Positions 8,575 to 16,812 of a DNA stretch of 64,000 nucleotides are shown in pieces. Each line of letters begins with the position of its first letter. Position 1 is the first letter of the stretch. The stretch lies in assembly GCF_002741055.1 (NCBI RefSeq), contig NZ_CP016809.1, positions 6,240,501 to 6,304,500 on the forward strand. Direction: 5' to 3'. The DNA comes from Paenibacillus ihbetae. Its GTDB lineage: Bacteria; Bacillota; Bacilli; Paenibacillales; Paenibacillaceae. The position numbers were made by a program, and so were the translations under genes. Below the pieces are notes generated by a model. It searched no databases. It had not been told where the DNA came from and saw nothing but the letters and a program-made list of their open reading frames with translations.

Positions 8575-10833
8575 ATGAAAACCGTCCATGAGCAGCACAA
8601 ATATGAAACGAGGAAGAATTCCGGCTTTCAGCTGGAATACCTGGATCGCGGACTGGTTGCGGCTGCCACGTCCGAAGGAATATTTCTCAGCTGGAGACTC
8701 TTTGGGAATGAAGTGAGCGGCTATAGCCGTAACGGATTGACCGGAACTGATTTTAACCTGTATCGAAATGACGCCATGATCGCAGTTGTCCGCGACAGCA
8801 CCAATTATTTGGATCCCGGCGGGACGCCAGACTCGGTTTACTATGTTTGTGCCGTTGTCGACGGACAAGAGGTCGACCGAAGTGCCGACGTCACTCCCTG
8901 GGCAGTCCCGTATTATGAATTGCCCTTGCGTAAACCGGCTGATGGCATAACGCCGGCCGGTCAAGTCTATACGTATTCGGCGAATGATATGAGCATCGGG
9001 GATGTAGATGGCGACGGCGAGTATGAGTATTTTGTCAAATGGGACCCTTCGAATGCAAAGGATGTATCGCATTCCGGTTACACCGGGCAGGTATATATCG
9101 ATTGCTATAAGCTGGACGGAACTCTCTTGTACCGAATAGACCTTGGCGTGAACATACGGGCCGGTGCTCACTATACGCAGTTCCTCGTCTACGATTTTGA
9201 CGGAGACGGAAAAGCCGAGCTGATGTTCAAGACCGCACCCGGAACGAAAATCATCCGGTACGATCAGGAAGGGCAAACGATCTCCGAAACCTATATAACG
9301 ATGCCGCCTGAGGATATCGCTGCCGGGTACAGCCATTCGGACGATTATCGAATGAGCAGCGAGGATTACTATAATCATATCGTCTCTATGTTCATGCGCT
9401 GGCACTCGCATGAGGAGGTTGTGGCCGGACGATGGCCCTCCACGCTGGAAGCATGCTTTGGGATCGAGCAGCGCTACAATTACCCGTTGTCCAGGAGGGA
9501 TGCAGAGCGGCTCGCCGACTACTTCCTCGATGTGTATGCTCCCAGTCGGAGCGGTCGCAACAACTTGCGGTCATTCGAGGGCTTCATTCTTGATGGGCCT
9601 GAGTATTTAAGCGTATTTCGCGGGCATACGGGCGAGGAATTGGAGACGATCCCCTATAAACCGGGGCGGCATGATGACGGTCTGAGGTGGGGGGATTATG
9701 CTTGGAACCGCATCGAGCCCGGCAATCGCGTGGACCGGTTCCTGGCAGGCGTAGCCTATTTGGACGGCAAACAGCCGTTTGCGATTTTTGCTCGGGGCTA
9801 TTATACCCGTGCTGCCGTTGCAGCCTACTCCTGGGATGGAAGGCGCCTTAAGGAGACATGGTTCATCGACAGTGGCTGGGTTTCGATGAATAATCCTTTT
9901 CATGATACGCTTCGTCTAGAGGACGGCCGCCATGAGAAATTTGGCAGCCTGGCTAAACAGGGCGCACATTCATTAAGCGTCGCTGATGTGGACGGAGACG
10001 GCTGCCACGAAATAATTTACGGGGCGGCAACCATCGACCATGACGGATCTATTTTGTACAGCTCCCGGGCTGAAATGCCCCCGGAGAGCAAGGAGCCTGG
10101 CAAAATGGCCAAGCTGGGTCACGGCGATGCACTGCATGTTGCCCATATCGATCCAGACCGGCAAGGGTTGGAAATATTTATGGTGCATGAAAGCGGCGCC
10201 TCGGGACCCTATGGATACACGCTGCGCGATGCGGCAACCGGCCAGGTGTTATACGGCGGCTTTGCCGTCGAAGACGTTGGACGCGGAATGATCGGGCAAG
10301 TGGATAAGCATTATCGCGGACTTCAAACATGGTGCAGCGAAGGGTATGACAGCGATGAAGCATTCGGCTTGATGACATGTACGGGAGATCGGATTGCAGC
10401 GCAGGCTCCGGGCACGAACATGAGCATTAAGTGGGCGGCTGATATGACCACGCAGATCATCAACGGCCGATTCGACGAGCCGGTTACGGTCGACGATTGG
10501 AAACGAGGCAGGCTGCTCACCGCGGAAGGCACGGTTTCCAACAACGGCACGAAGGGAAATCCATGCCTTGTTGCGGACGTGTTCGGAGATTGGCGAGAGG
10601 AACTGCTGGTTCGAACAAAGGATAGCTCGGCGATCCGAATTTACTTGAGCACCGAGGTAACGGACCGGAAATTGTATACGTTGATGCACGATCCGCAATA
10701 CCGGACGGGCATTGCATGGCAGAACGTCGTATACAACCAGCCTAGTTATCCAAGCTTTTATTTTGCTTCCGATACCGATTGGGCAGCGGTTCCTGTTCCG
10801 CAACTATATCTTCCCCGCACGAGCCAAAGGTAA
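8575..10833 (+). CDS. Rhamnogalacturonan lyase, PL11 family, intracellular, with insertion
   Basis: This enzyme cleaves the GalA-Rha bonds of rhamnogalacturonan I by beta-elimination. The N-terminal strand domain (GIFLSWRLFGNEV, STNYLDPGGT) and the eight-bladed propeller are those of YesW/YesX. Calcium-binding D-x-D-G-D-G loops start at about residues 143, 207 and 471, with RAGAHYTQFLVYDFDGDG in between. It has no signal peptide, unlike secreted YesW and like YesX. At 752 aa it is longer than the usual 600-620. Residues of about 245-330, a His/Asp/Arg-rich stretch between the second blade and the motif FILDGPEYLSVF, look like an extra domain. A GGGGGG site precedes ATG 8575. Confidence 0.9.
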   Translation: MKTVHEQHKYETRKNSGFQLEYLDRGLVAAATSEGIFLSWRLFGNEVSGYSRNGLTGTDFNLYRNDAMIAVVRDSTNYLDPGGTPDSVYYVCAVVDGQEVDRSADVTPWAVPYYELPLRKPADGITPAGQVYTYSANDMSIGDVDGDGEYEYFVKWDPSNAKDVSHSGYTGQVYIDCYKLDGTLLYRIDLGVNIRAGAHYTQFLVYDFDGDGKAELMFKTAPGTKIIRYDQEGQTISETYITMPPEDIAAGYSHSDDYRMSSEDYYNHIVSMFMRWHSHEEVVAGRWPSTLEACFGIEQRYNYPLSRRDAERLADYFLDVYAPSRSGRNNLRSFEGFILDGPEYLSVFRGHTGEELETIPYKPGRHDDGLRWGDYAWNRIEPGNRVDRFLAGVAYLDGKQPFAIFARGYYTRAAVAAYSWDGRRLKETWFIDSGWVSMNNPFHDTLRLEDGRHEKFGSLAKQGAHSLSVADVDGDGCHEIIYGAATIDHDGSILYSSRAEMPPESKEPGKMAKLGHGDALHVAHIDPDRQGLEIFMVHESGASGPYGYTLRDAATGQVLYGGFAVEDVGRGMIGQVDKHYRGLQTWCSEGYDSDEAFGLMTCTGDRIAAQAPGTNMSIKWAADMTTQIINGRFDEPVTVDDWKRGRLLTAEGTVSNNGTKGNPCLVADVFGDWREELLVRTKDSSAIRIYLSTEVTDRKLYTLMHDPQYRTGIAWQNVVYNQPSYPSFYFASDTDWAAVPVPQLYLPRTSQR

Positions 10834-10842
10834 TCGTGACAA

Positions 10843-11088
10843 GAGGGATAATTCCATCACGACAAGTATATCTCGCCACGAGGAGCATATCCCGTTACGA
10901 GGAACATATCCCGTTACGAGGAACATATCCCGTTACGAGGAACATATCCCGTTACGAGGAACATATCCCGTTACGAGGAGCATATCCCGTTACGAGGGAC
11001 ATATCCCGTTACGAGGAGCAAATCTCGTCACGAGGAGCATATCTCGTCACGAGGAGCGTATCCCGTCATAGGAGTGTATTACGTGATG
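10843..11088. repeat. Tandem 19-bp repeat array, about 11 units
   Basis: The unit is GAGGAACATATCCCGTTAC. Ten near-perfect units run head to tail from 10880 to 11069: four identical at 10899-10974, the others with one to four changes. One decayed unit lies before (10861-10879), and recognisable debris extends to about 10843 and 11088. The pattern of perfect centre and decayed edges is that of a tandem array still turning over in copy number. It fills the whole gap between the PL11 lyase and the deacetylase, so the deacetylase promoter or leader must lie in or run through it. Because 19 is not a multiple of 3, all three forward frames encode the same 19-residue repeat. No evidence of translation was found. 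Confidence 0.97.
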
Positions 11089-11117
11089 TGTATCATATCC
11101 GATGAGGAGGAAACAGG

Positions 11118-11915
11118 ATGATCAAAATTATGATGTGCTTTCCTGAAGGGAGGCACAAAGCGCTGACTTTAAGTTATGACGATGGACGATTCGCCGATCG
11201 GCGGCTGGTGGACATCTTGAACCGGCATGGGATTAAAGGAACCTTTCATATCAATTCCGGGCTCCTCGGAACGCCGGACAGGGTGGGGGTAGAAGAGGTC
11301 AGAACGCTTTATGTAGGTCACGAGGTGTCGGCGCATACGTTGACCCATCCGACGATCGCTCGCTGCCCGAATGAGCAAATCGTGCATGAAGTCATGGAAG
11401 ACCGGCGTAATTTGGAGCGTATCGTAGGTTACACGGTGCGGGGGATGTCGTATCCGAACGGCTCTTATAGCCGCAGAATCAAAGAAATGCTGCCGGGTCT
11501 CGGTATCGACTATGCGAGAGTCGTTGCGAGTTCGGGACATTTCGGAATGCCGGACGATTTTCTGGAATGGCAGCCGACCTGCCATCATAATCGTGATTTG
11601 ATGAAGCACGCCGAGACCTTCGTGAGCATGCATAAAAAGCAGTACTTGTATCTGATGAACGTATGGGGGCATAGCTACGAATTCGATAACGATCATAATT
11701 GGGAGCTTATGGAACAGTTCTGCTCTTATGTAGGAGGTAAAGCGGAAATCTGGTATTGCACGAACATCGAGCTGGTCGATTATACGAAGGCATTCGAAGG
11801 ATTGAGGTTTGCAGCGGGGCTGGATTTCGTCTACAATCCATCAGCGTTAAGCGTTTGGCTGGACGTGGACGGGCAGATCGTTGAAGTGAAAGGCGGTGAA
11901 CAGATCAAGCTATAG
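11118..11915 (+). CDS. Polysaccharide deacetylase family protein (NodB/CE4-like), cytoplasmic
   Basis: This is a 265-aa NodB-fold hydrolase. The metal/catalytic motif LSYDDG (about residues 18-23) and the His pair of SAHTLTHPTI (about 75-84) are present, as is the YPNGSY segment of CE4 motif 3. There is no signal peptide, so it is not a cell-wall peptidoglycan deacetylase. GAGGAGGAAAC stands before ATG 11118. Rhamnogalacturonan I carries O-acetyl groups on GalA, so removing acetyl from imported oligosaccharides is a sensible role for its position between the lyase and propeller genes. That role is inference, because related proteins act on N-acetyl sugars. Confidence 0.88.
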   Translation: MIKIMMCFPEGRHKALTLSYDDGRFADRRLVDILNRHGIKGTFHINSGLLGTPDRVGVEEVRTLYVGHEVSAHTLTHPTIARCPNEQIVHEVMEDRRNLERIVGYTVRGMSYPNGSYSRRIKEMLPGLGIDYARVVASSGHFGMPDDFLEWQPTCHHNRDLMKHAETFVSMHKKQYLYLMNVWGHSYEFDNDHNWELMEQFCSYVGGKAEIWYCTNIELVDYTKAFEGLRFAAGLDFVYNPSALSVWLDVDGQIVEVKGGEQIKL

Positions 11916-11987
11916 CGGTGCCGAAGCGGCGGCTCCAGGAGCATCAGGCACTTTCAAGAAATTTTTTGTCAAAAGGAGGGATCACGG

Positions 11988-13271
11988 ATGAACCAAGACC
12001 AAGGGAAGACAATGGAGCCTGTTCTCATCGGCAGACTGGATATTCGGGCAGCAGGGCCGCGTTGTAAAATGCTGCTTGGCGACTTAAACGGTGACGGCCG
12101 GATGGAAATGCTGCTTGTTCAACCCGACAACCGTCAGGATGTGCGGTACATTCCCCATCAGGTGCAATGCCTCACTGCGTACGATCTGGAGGGAAATTTG
12201 CTGTGGCAAACAGGCAAACCGGACCCAGGCGCAGGCAGTCAAGGCTCGGATTATCCCGCCCAAATTGTCGATATCGATGGAGATGGCCATCTGGAAGTGG
12301 TATGCGTTATGGAGAATCGTGTCTTGGTCATTAACGGGCACGACGGCAGCGTCAGGTCATCGCATGAGCTGCCGGATCCGGAGGCGCATGACTGCATTAT
12401 CGTTGCGAATTTGACAGGTAGCCCGCGCACGCGGGATATCATCTTAAAGGATCGCTATCGCCGCTTGTGGGCGATGGACCATCAATTCAATGTCCTGTGG
12501 ACGCACGAGGGTAACCCGGGCCATTTCCCCTGGGTATACGATTTGGACGGCGACGGATACGACGAAGTAATGGCAGGCTATACGTTGCTGGACCATGACG
12601 GCACGCCGTTATGGAGCTGCCGCGATTTGGATGACCATGCCGATTGCATTTGGATCGGCGATGTGAACGGGGACGGAGACCCGGAGATCGTGATCGGAGG
12701 CAGCGTCACGGTCATGTATGACCGAAACGGGAGGGAGCTATGGCGCTACGAAGGCTCCATCGAGTCGCAGCACATCGCCCTCGGCCGCTTTCGAAGCGAC
12801 CTGCCGGGATTGCAAATCGCGGGGCTGGACCGGCTTGTGAGAGAGGACGACGGGAAGGGCATGGTCGGAAAGGACGCCTTGTTCCTGCTGGACGGCAGCG
12901 GTCGAGAGGTTTGGAAAGAAGACCGCAAAACACCAGGCTGGCTAACGATTATCGAGCCTTTAAGCGGATGGACAGAAGGAGCTTTGGACTATATTTTGGC
13001 CTACCGCCGCGGCGGAGGAATCTTGCCCACATTGTATGACGGCCACATGAATGCGGTCGTGGAGTTTCCTGACGAGGGCTATGCCGTCCATGCCGACTTA
13101 TGGGGAAGCGGTACGGAGCAAGTTATTATTTACAGTAATGAAACCGCATCCATTTATTCGAGCAAGCAGGCAGATTTAAATGAGCCAATCTCGGGTAACC
13201 CACTGCCGCAGACGAAGCGGCTGTCCAGCTCGACATTGTATCCGGGCGGGGAAGTTCCGCTGATAACATAA
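11988..13271 (+). CDS. FG-GAP/PL11-related beta-propeller protein, intracellular
   Basis: This 427-aa protein is built of propeller blades. Calcium-type loops D-x-[DN]-G-D-G begin at about residues 32, 95, 185 and 225, each followed by a strand such as MEMLLVQ or PEIVIGG. The blades resemble those of the PL11 lyase two genes upstream, but the N-terminal lyase domain and the conserved RAGAHYTQF segment are missing, so lyase activity is doubtful. It has no signal peptide. AAAAGGAGGG lies just before ATG 11988. It may be a divergent lyase or a sugar-binding/accessory propeller working with the enzymes before it. Its exact function is unknown. Confidence 0.75.
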   Translation: MNQDQGKTMEPVLIGRLDIRAAGPRCKMLLGDLNGDGRMEMLLVQPDNRQDVRYIPHQVQCLTAYDLEGNLLWQTGKPDPGAGSQGSDYPAQIVDIDGDGHLEVVCVMENRVLVINGHDGSVRSSHELPDPEAHDCIIVANLTGSPRTRDIILKDRYRRLWAMDHQFNVLWTHEGNPGHFPWVYDLDGDGYDEVMAGYTLLDHDGTPLWSCRDLDDHADCIWIGDVNGDGDPEIVIGGSVTVMYDRNGRELWRYEGSIESQHIALGRFRSDLPGLQIAGLDRLVREDDGKGMVGKDALFLLDGSGREVWKEDRKTPGWLTIIEPLSGWTEGALDYILAYRRGGGILPTLYDGHMNAVVEFPDEGYAVHADLWGSGTEQVIIYSNETASIYSSKQADLNEPISGNPLPQTKRLSSSTLYPGGEVPLIT

Positions 13272-13405
13272 ATGAGGTGACGGATATACCTTTAACGGGG
13301 GTCAATCCGTGCTGTATTCGTCATGATTCAGGTGGCAGGCTAACCCCTCCATTTCCCCCGTAATAGCGGGATGTTCTGATATATTAACGATTGCAAAGGC
13401 TCTAT

Positions 13406-13446
13406 AAAAGCTGCACTCGATCCTGAAGATCGGGGGCAGCTTTTCT
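13406..13446 (+). terminator. Terminator closing the rhamnogalacturonan operon
   Basis: The arms AAAAGCTGC and GCAGCTTTT, with an inner CGATC/GATCG stem, are followed by CTCGTT. The rest of the 417-base gap 13272-13688 shows only a small hairpin (CCCCG/CGGG near 13350) and no gene. Confidence 0.7.
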
Positions 13447-13688
13447 CGTTGGTCCGCTGTGGGAGCATGAGATCGCTAGCCCCTGGTGTACAGGAGCATC
13501 CTATCATTGCTGCTTTATTTAGTTGGTAGGGCAACAACTATACTTCGTGCATAATGCGGGACACTGGGCCCGAGGGAAGGTGAACGGTTAAATTTCAAGA
13601 TCTTGCGGTCTTATTCTAAATCCCTATCTTCCCTAAAGGGTCTCGTGATACATTACTTAAAAATCCTTGGGGAGAGAAGGTATTTGTT

Positions 13689-14309
13689 ATGCATAAAGCA
13701 ATTCAGCCCAAAATCCTATACTTCGGCACTTCGGTCATCTTGATCAGTACGATCAACGAAGACGGCACACCCAACCTGGCACCGATGTCTTCTGCCTGGT
13801 GGCTTAATCAATCCTGCATGCTTGGCATGAGCAGTAAATCCCAGACGGTTCAAAATCTGATCCGTGAACGCGAGTGCGTGCTGAACCTTCCGTCGATTGA
13901 CTTGGTTGCCGCTATCAATCGCTTAACGCTATTGACCGGTCGCAATCCCGTCCCGGAATCTAAAGCCAAGAGGGGATATCAGCATGAGGCGGATAAATTT
14001 GGAGTTGCCGGGTTAACTCCGCTTCCGTCTGAGCTCGTTGAAGCGCCTCGCGTCAAGGAATGTCCCGTCCACCTGGAAGCCAGGCTTGTGAAGCTTCATC
14101 CTTTTGAAGAACCAAGTTCGCTTGTTGCCATGGAAGTTCATATTGAAAAAGTGCATATCGAAGAGAAGCTTCTTATGGACGGCCAGTCCAACTATATCGA
14201 TCCTTCGAAATGGAATCCGATGATCATGAATTTTTGCGAATATTTCGGGCTAAGCGAGCAGCTTTCTGCATCGAAATTAGCGCCGGTATTCGGCCCCCCG
14301 TCCGTATAG
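13689..14309 (+). CDS. Flavin reductase family protein (FMN-binding split barrel)
   Basis: This is a 206-aa soluble protein. The opening (PKILYFGTSVILISTINEDGTPNLAPMSSAWWL) followed by SKSQTVQNLIRERECVLNLPS is the FMN-binding split-barrel pattern of flavin reductase-like oxidoreductases. The second half adds the conserved HLEARLVKL strand. Such proteins reduce flavin with NAD(P)H or form the reductase part of monooxygenases; the partner is unknown. A GAGAAGG site precedes ATG 13689. It is a single gene converging on the methyltransferase, with only 26 bases between them. Confidence 0.82.
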   Translation: MHKAIQPKILYFGTSVILISTINEDGTPNLAPMSSAWWLNQSCMLGMSSKSQTVQNLIRERECVLNLPSIDLVAAINRLTLLTGRNPVPESKAKRGYQHEADKFGVAGLTPLPSELVEAPRVKECPVHLEARLVKLHPFEEPSSLVAMEVHIEKVHIEEKLLMDGQSNYIDPSKWNPMIMNFCEYFGLSEQLSASKLAPVFGPPSV

Positions 14310-14335
14310 CTTCCATTTGAGTAGAGGCGCAACCG

Positions 14336-14932
14336 CTAAAGTTCTCGCTTTGCAGTCGGTACTGCGGTGAAAAAAATCTCGTTGTATAAGAAACATTTCG
14401 TGAATTTTTTTACGACCTGACATTCATAGCGACCTGCATGAAATAAATCAAGGTAATCATGCTCGCTGCGAATATATTTTCCATCATCATACCAAATCAT
14501 AAATCGATTATTTAATTTTCGTTCCTTGCAAAGATACGGCTCCATGACGATAATTTTGCCTTCCGGTTTCAAGATGCGTTCGAATTCGAGCAAGTAGCTC
14601 TGGATTAACTCGTCCGGTATATGATGAAGGACAGCTATGACAAAAATATAATCGATCGAGCTGTTATCTATCGGGATATTCTGCTCGTCAAATACTTCGA
14701 ATTTATGGTTGGGGTACAGCCTTCTCGCCAAAAACACCCGATTCCTGTCGGGTTCAATGCCAAGATAGCGATCTGAATGACAAATCGAGCAATTGGCGCC
14801 AGTGCCCGATCCAAAATCAAGAACGGACTTATCTTCCAAGGGAACATGATGCCGAACATGGTCATGAATGTATTTCTTTGTAATCCATTGAGGCCGGACA
14901 AACCAGTGATACAATCGCGGAGATAGGGGCAT
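14336..14932 (-). CDS. Class I SAM-dependent methyltransferase
   Basis: This is a 198-aa methyltransferase. Motif I is VLDFGSGTGANCSIC (about residues 38-52) with the acidic ribose-binding residue in GIEPDRN. The segment VIAVLHHIPDEL is motif IV, and RILKPEGKIIVMEP is the post-motif strand. It is of the ubiquinone/menaquinone-type (Methyltransf_11) class. The substrate cannot be told. GGTGGTGA lies 9 bases upstream of its ATG. It is a single gene, with no operon partner. Confidence 0.88.
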   Translation of the reverse strand: MPLSPRLYHWFVRPQWITKKYIHDHVRHHVPLEDKSVLDFGSGTGANCSICHSDRYLGIEPDRNRVFLARRLYPNHKFEVFDEQNIPIDNSSIDYIFVIAVLHHIPDELIQSYLLEFERILKPEGKIIVMEPYLCKERKLNNRFMIWYDDGKYIRSEHDYLDLFHAGRYECQVVKKFTKCFLYNEIFFTAVPTAKREL

Positions 14933-15087
14933 GTGAAGAAGTCACCACCTTTTTTATATGGAACACAAAGGTTAATGTTTCTTCTGCTCATCTTTTAAAT
15001 ACTCGGAAAAAAACACCAGAAATTAGTGATCAGTCGAGAACAAATCGCAATTTGACCCCGACTGATCGCTTGGGAAGGAACAGCAGG

Positions 15088-15273
15088 TTATGTTCGAGCT
15101 TTATTCCCGTTCTCCTTTATTGATAAGCCTGTGATCGTAAAACATGTCATACCTGCAACGGCTGTGACGATTATAGCAATTACCAATCCTACAGCCTTCA
15201 TAAATGGATCGTCACCTGGGAGGGACGGTTTTAATGTTACCAGCCAATACATCAACACCAGAGTCAGCAACAT
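15088..15273 (-). CDS. Small two-helix membrane protein, unknown function
   Basis: I do not recognise this gene. The frame encodes 61 aa from ATG 15273, with two hydrophobic segments (MLLTLVLMYWLVTL and AVGLVIAIIVTAVAGMTCFTI) split by a short polar loop and a basic tail. GGAAG lies 10 bases before this ATG. A longer frame to GTG 15363 would start inside the terminator hairpin at 15342-15370 and is unlikely. It may be a real small membrane protein, but coding support is weak. Confidence 0.45.
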   Translation of the reverse strand: MLLTLVLMYWLVTLKPSLPGDDPFMKAVGLVIAIIVTAVAGMTCFTITGLSIKENGNKART

Positions 15274-15341
15274 GTAAAAGCTGCTTCCTAGTGCCCCGAA
15301 GGAGGTTAATGAATAAAACACCGACTCGCGCAACTCATAGA

Positions 15342-15376
15342 AAAGACCGTGCAGCTCCTGCACGGTCTTTCTTTTT
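15342..15376. terminator. Bidirectional terminator downstream of lacI-type gene
   Basis: This is a perfect 13-bp stem, AAAGACCGTGCAG/CTGCACGGTCTTT, with a 3-base loop. T-rich sequence follows on both strands, stronger on the plus strand (CTTTTTG). On the minus strand it ends the LacI-type transcript, whose stop lies at 15402. Confidence 0.85.
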
Positions 15377-15401
15377 GTTTTCGCGCATATTTATTAAACC
15401 G

Positions 15402-16430
15402 TTAATCCGCGGCGATCGTTCGGGTGATGGATACGCTGGACTCCCGCACGATCAGCCGCGGCTCGAACTGAACGCGTTCGTAGCCGCCGTTTGTACCTTC
15501 CCGCAAACGCTTCAAGAGCAGCTCCGTGGCAAGCCGCGCCACCTCGTCCCCCATAATGGACACCGAGCTGATCTGAGGCGTAGTCACGGTGGTCCATGCA
15601 TTGTTGTCGATGCCCACGACGGCGACATCCTCCGGAACCTTGATCTTCAACTCCTTGAATCGATTCACGATACCGATGGCCACCATGTCGTTGACGGCAT
15701 AGATCGCGTCCGGCATATGCTTGAGACCGTAGAAGTAGTCCGCCGCACGGACGCCTGTCTCGAAAGAGAAATCCTCGCCGAAATAAACGAGGGAGGGGTC
15801 CACCCTATTCAATGACTGCTCATATGCCCAGTAACGTTCCTCGATTTTATCCTTCGGCGCGCCGGCATAAGCGATCCGCGTTCTCCCGATCTTGATGAGA
15901 TGCTCCATGACAAGTCTGCCTTCCTGCCTGGCAAGGCCGACGATATCAGCCTTGTACTCGTCGCCGAGCTGCTTGCCATAATTGATGATGGAGACCGGAA
16001 GGCTGGATTTGCTAATCAGATCTCCGAGCGTTTTAGGGTAAGCGAGCGGCATGATGATCAGCCCATCCACATGCAGCTTTTTGATATCCCGCACGATTTC
16101 AAGCTCGTTCCGGGCGTTGCCGGCCGTATTGATCTGAACAACCCGATACCCGTGCTGCTTGGCAGTCTGTTCAACCGACCAGGCGATCTCGGGGATGATG
16201 GCGTTTCGGATATCCGGTACGGCCAAGGCGATTTGATTCGTCTGCCGAACCTTCAAGCTTTGAGCCGACGTATCCGGGCTAAAGCCGATTTCTTCGATTA
16301 CCTGCATGATCAGGGCCTTCGTTTTCGGACTGATTCCTTTGCTGTTGTTGATGGCTCTGGATACGGTGGCAATACCGACGCCCGCTTTTTTGGCAACATC
16401 CTCTATGGTTACTTTTTTTGATTTCGACAT
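15402..16430 (-). CDS. LacI-family transcriptional regulator
   Basis: This is a 342-aa repressor. The N-terminal LacI helix-turn-helix with hinge is clear (VTIEDVAKKAGVGIATVSRAINN, residues 7-29). It is followed by a periplasmic-binding-protein-like effector domain (QIALAVPDIRNAIIPEIAWSVE onwards). Its promoter carries the perfect palindrome GGAAACGTTTCC at 16454-16465. The same palindrome stands in front of the divergent zinc dehydrogenase gene, so the regulator very likely controls both itself and that gene. The effector sugar is unknown. CcpA can bind related sequences, but the duplicated site in both divergent promoters points to the local LacI protein. Confidence 0.93.
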   Translation of the reverse strand: MSKSKKVTIEDVAKKAGVGIATVSRAINNSKGISPKTKALIMQVIEEIGFSPDTSAQSLKVRQTNQIALAVPDIRNAIIPEIAWSVEQTAKQHGYRVVQINTAGNARNELEIVRDIKKLHVDGLIIMPLAYPKTLGDLISKSSLPVSIINYGKQLGDEYKADIVGLARQEGRLVMEHLIKIGRTRIAYAGAPKDKIEERYWAYEQSLNRVDPSLVYFGEDFSFETGVRAADYFYGLKHMPDAIYAVNDMVAIGIVNRFKELKIKVPEDVAVVGIDNNAWTTVTTPQISSVSIMGDEVARLATELLLKRLREGTNGGYERVQFEPRLIVRESSVSITRTIAAD

Positions 16431-16453
16431 AATCCTCTAACCCTTTCTCTGTC

Positions 16454-16465
16454 GGAAACGTTTCC
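16454..16465. promoter_or_regulatory. LacI-type operator, lacI promoter side
   Basis: This is the perfect 12-bp palindrome GGAAACGTTTCC with TC before and T after, identical to the site at 16758-16769. It lies 24 bases upstream of the LacI-type start, where a bound repressor would block its own promoter. Confidence 0.8.
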
Positions 16466-16757
16466 TGTATGAGTTCGAATATGTTGGCTGATTGAGGCTA
16501 CCACCTCTATTATAGCATGCATGTTTCCTTAATTCCTAAAGGCCGGGGCAGGGTGGGATTTCCGAGTTCAGAAGACGTTTTGATGTTGGGCTCAAACTTC
16601 GGAACTAAGCGGATACGGTGCTTGAGATACTCAGGGGACGCCGGATATTGCGGATTTTTAGCGGGTTAACGGAAAGGATCCTTCATCAGCTATAACACAG
16701 TTCACATTTAAGGAGGAAGATTTGACAGAATGGCGAAACTGTGACATATTTGATTTC

Positions 16758-16769
16758 GGAAACGTTTCC
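16758..16769. promoter_or_regulatory. LacI-type operator, dehydrogenase promoter side
   Basis: This is the same TCGGAAACGTTTCCT core as upstream of the LacI-type gene, 44 bases before ATG 16813 of the zinc dehydrogenase. A frame from 16741 runs through it, but the true start lies downstream, so the operator is in untranslated DNA. Confidence 0.8.
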
Positions 16770-16812
16770 TATTTTATTCTTTAATTTTCGAATTCATAAG
16801 GAGATGAAAACG

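Noticed and set aside
10843..11088. CRISPR array
   Set aside because: The repeats are directly adjacent without unique spacers, the unit is only 19 bp, and no cas genes are present.
10712..11105. Open frames encoding an apparent repeat protein across the 19-bp array
   Set aside because: All three forward frames stay open because 19 is not a multiple of 3 and the unit lacks stops. The frames begin inside the lyase gene or lack ribosome sites, so the peptide repeats are a by-product of the DNA repeat.
11988..13271. Second full PL11 rhamnogalacturonan lyase
   Set aside because: Only the calcium-loop blades match. The N-terminal PL11 domain and the RAGAHYTQF segment are missing.
14668..14991. 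107-codon minus-strand frame overlapping the methyltransferase
   Set aside because: It is a shifted frame of the methyltransferase gene, which has the SAM motif and a good ribosome site.
15204..15815. Plus-strand open frame opposite the LacI-type gene
   Set aside because: It is antisense to the LacI effector domain and runs through the terminator hairpin.
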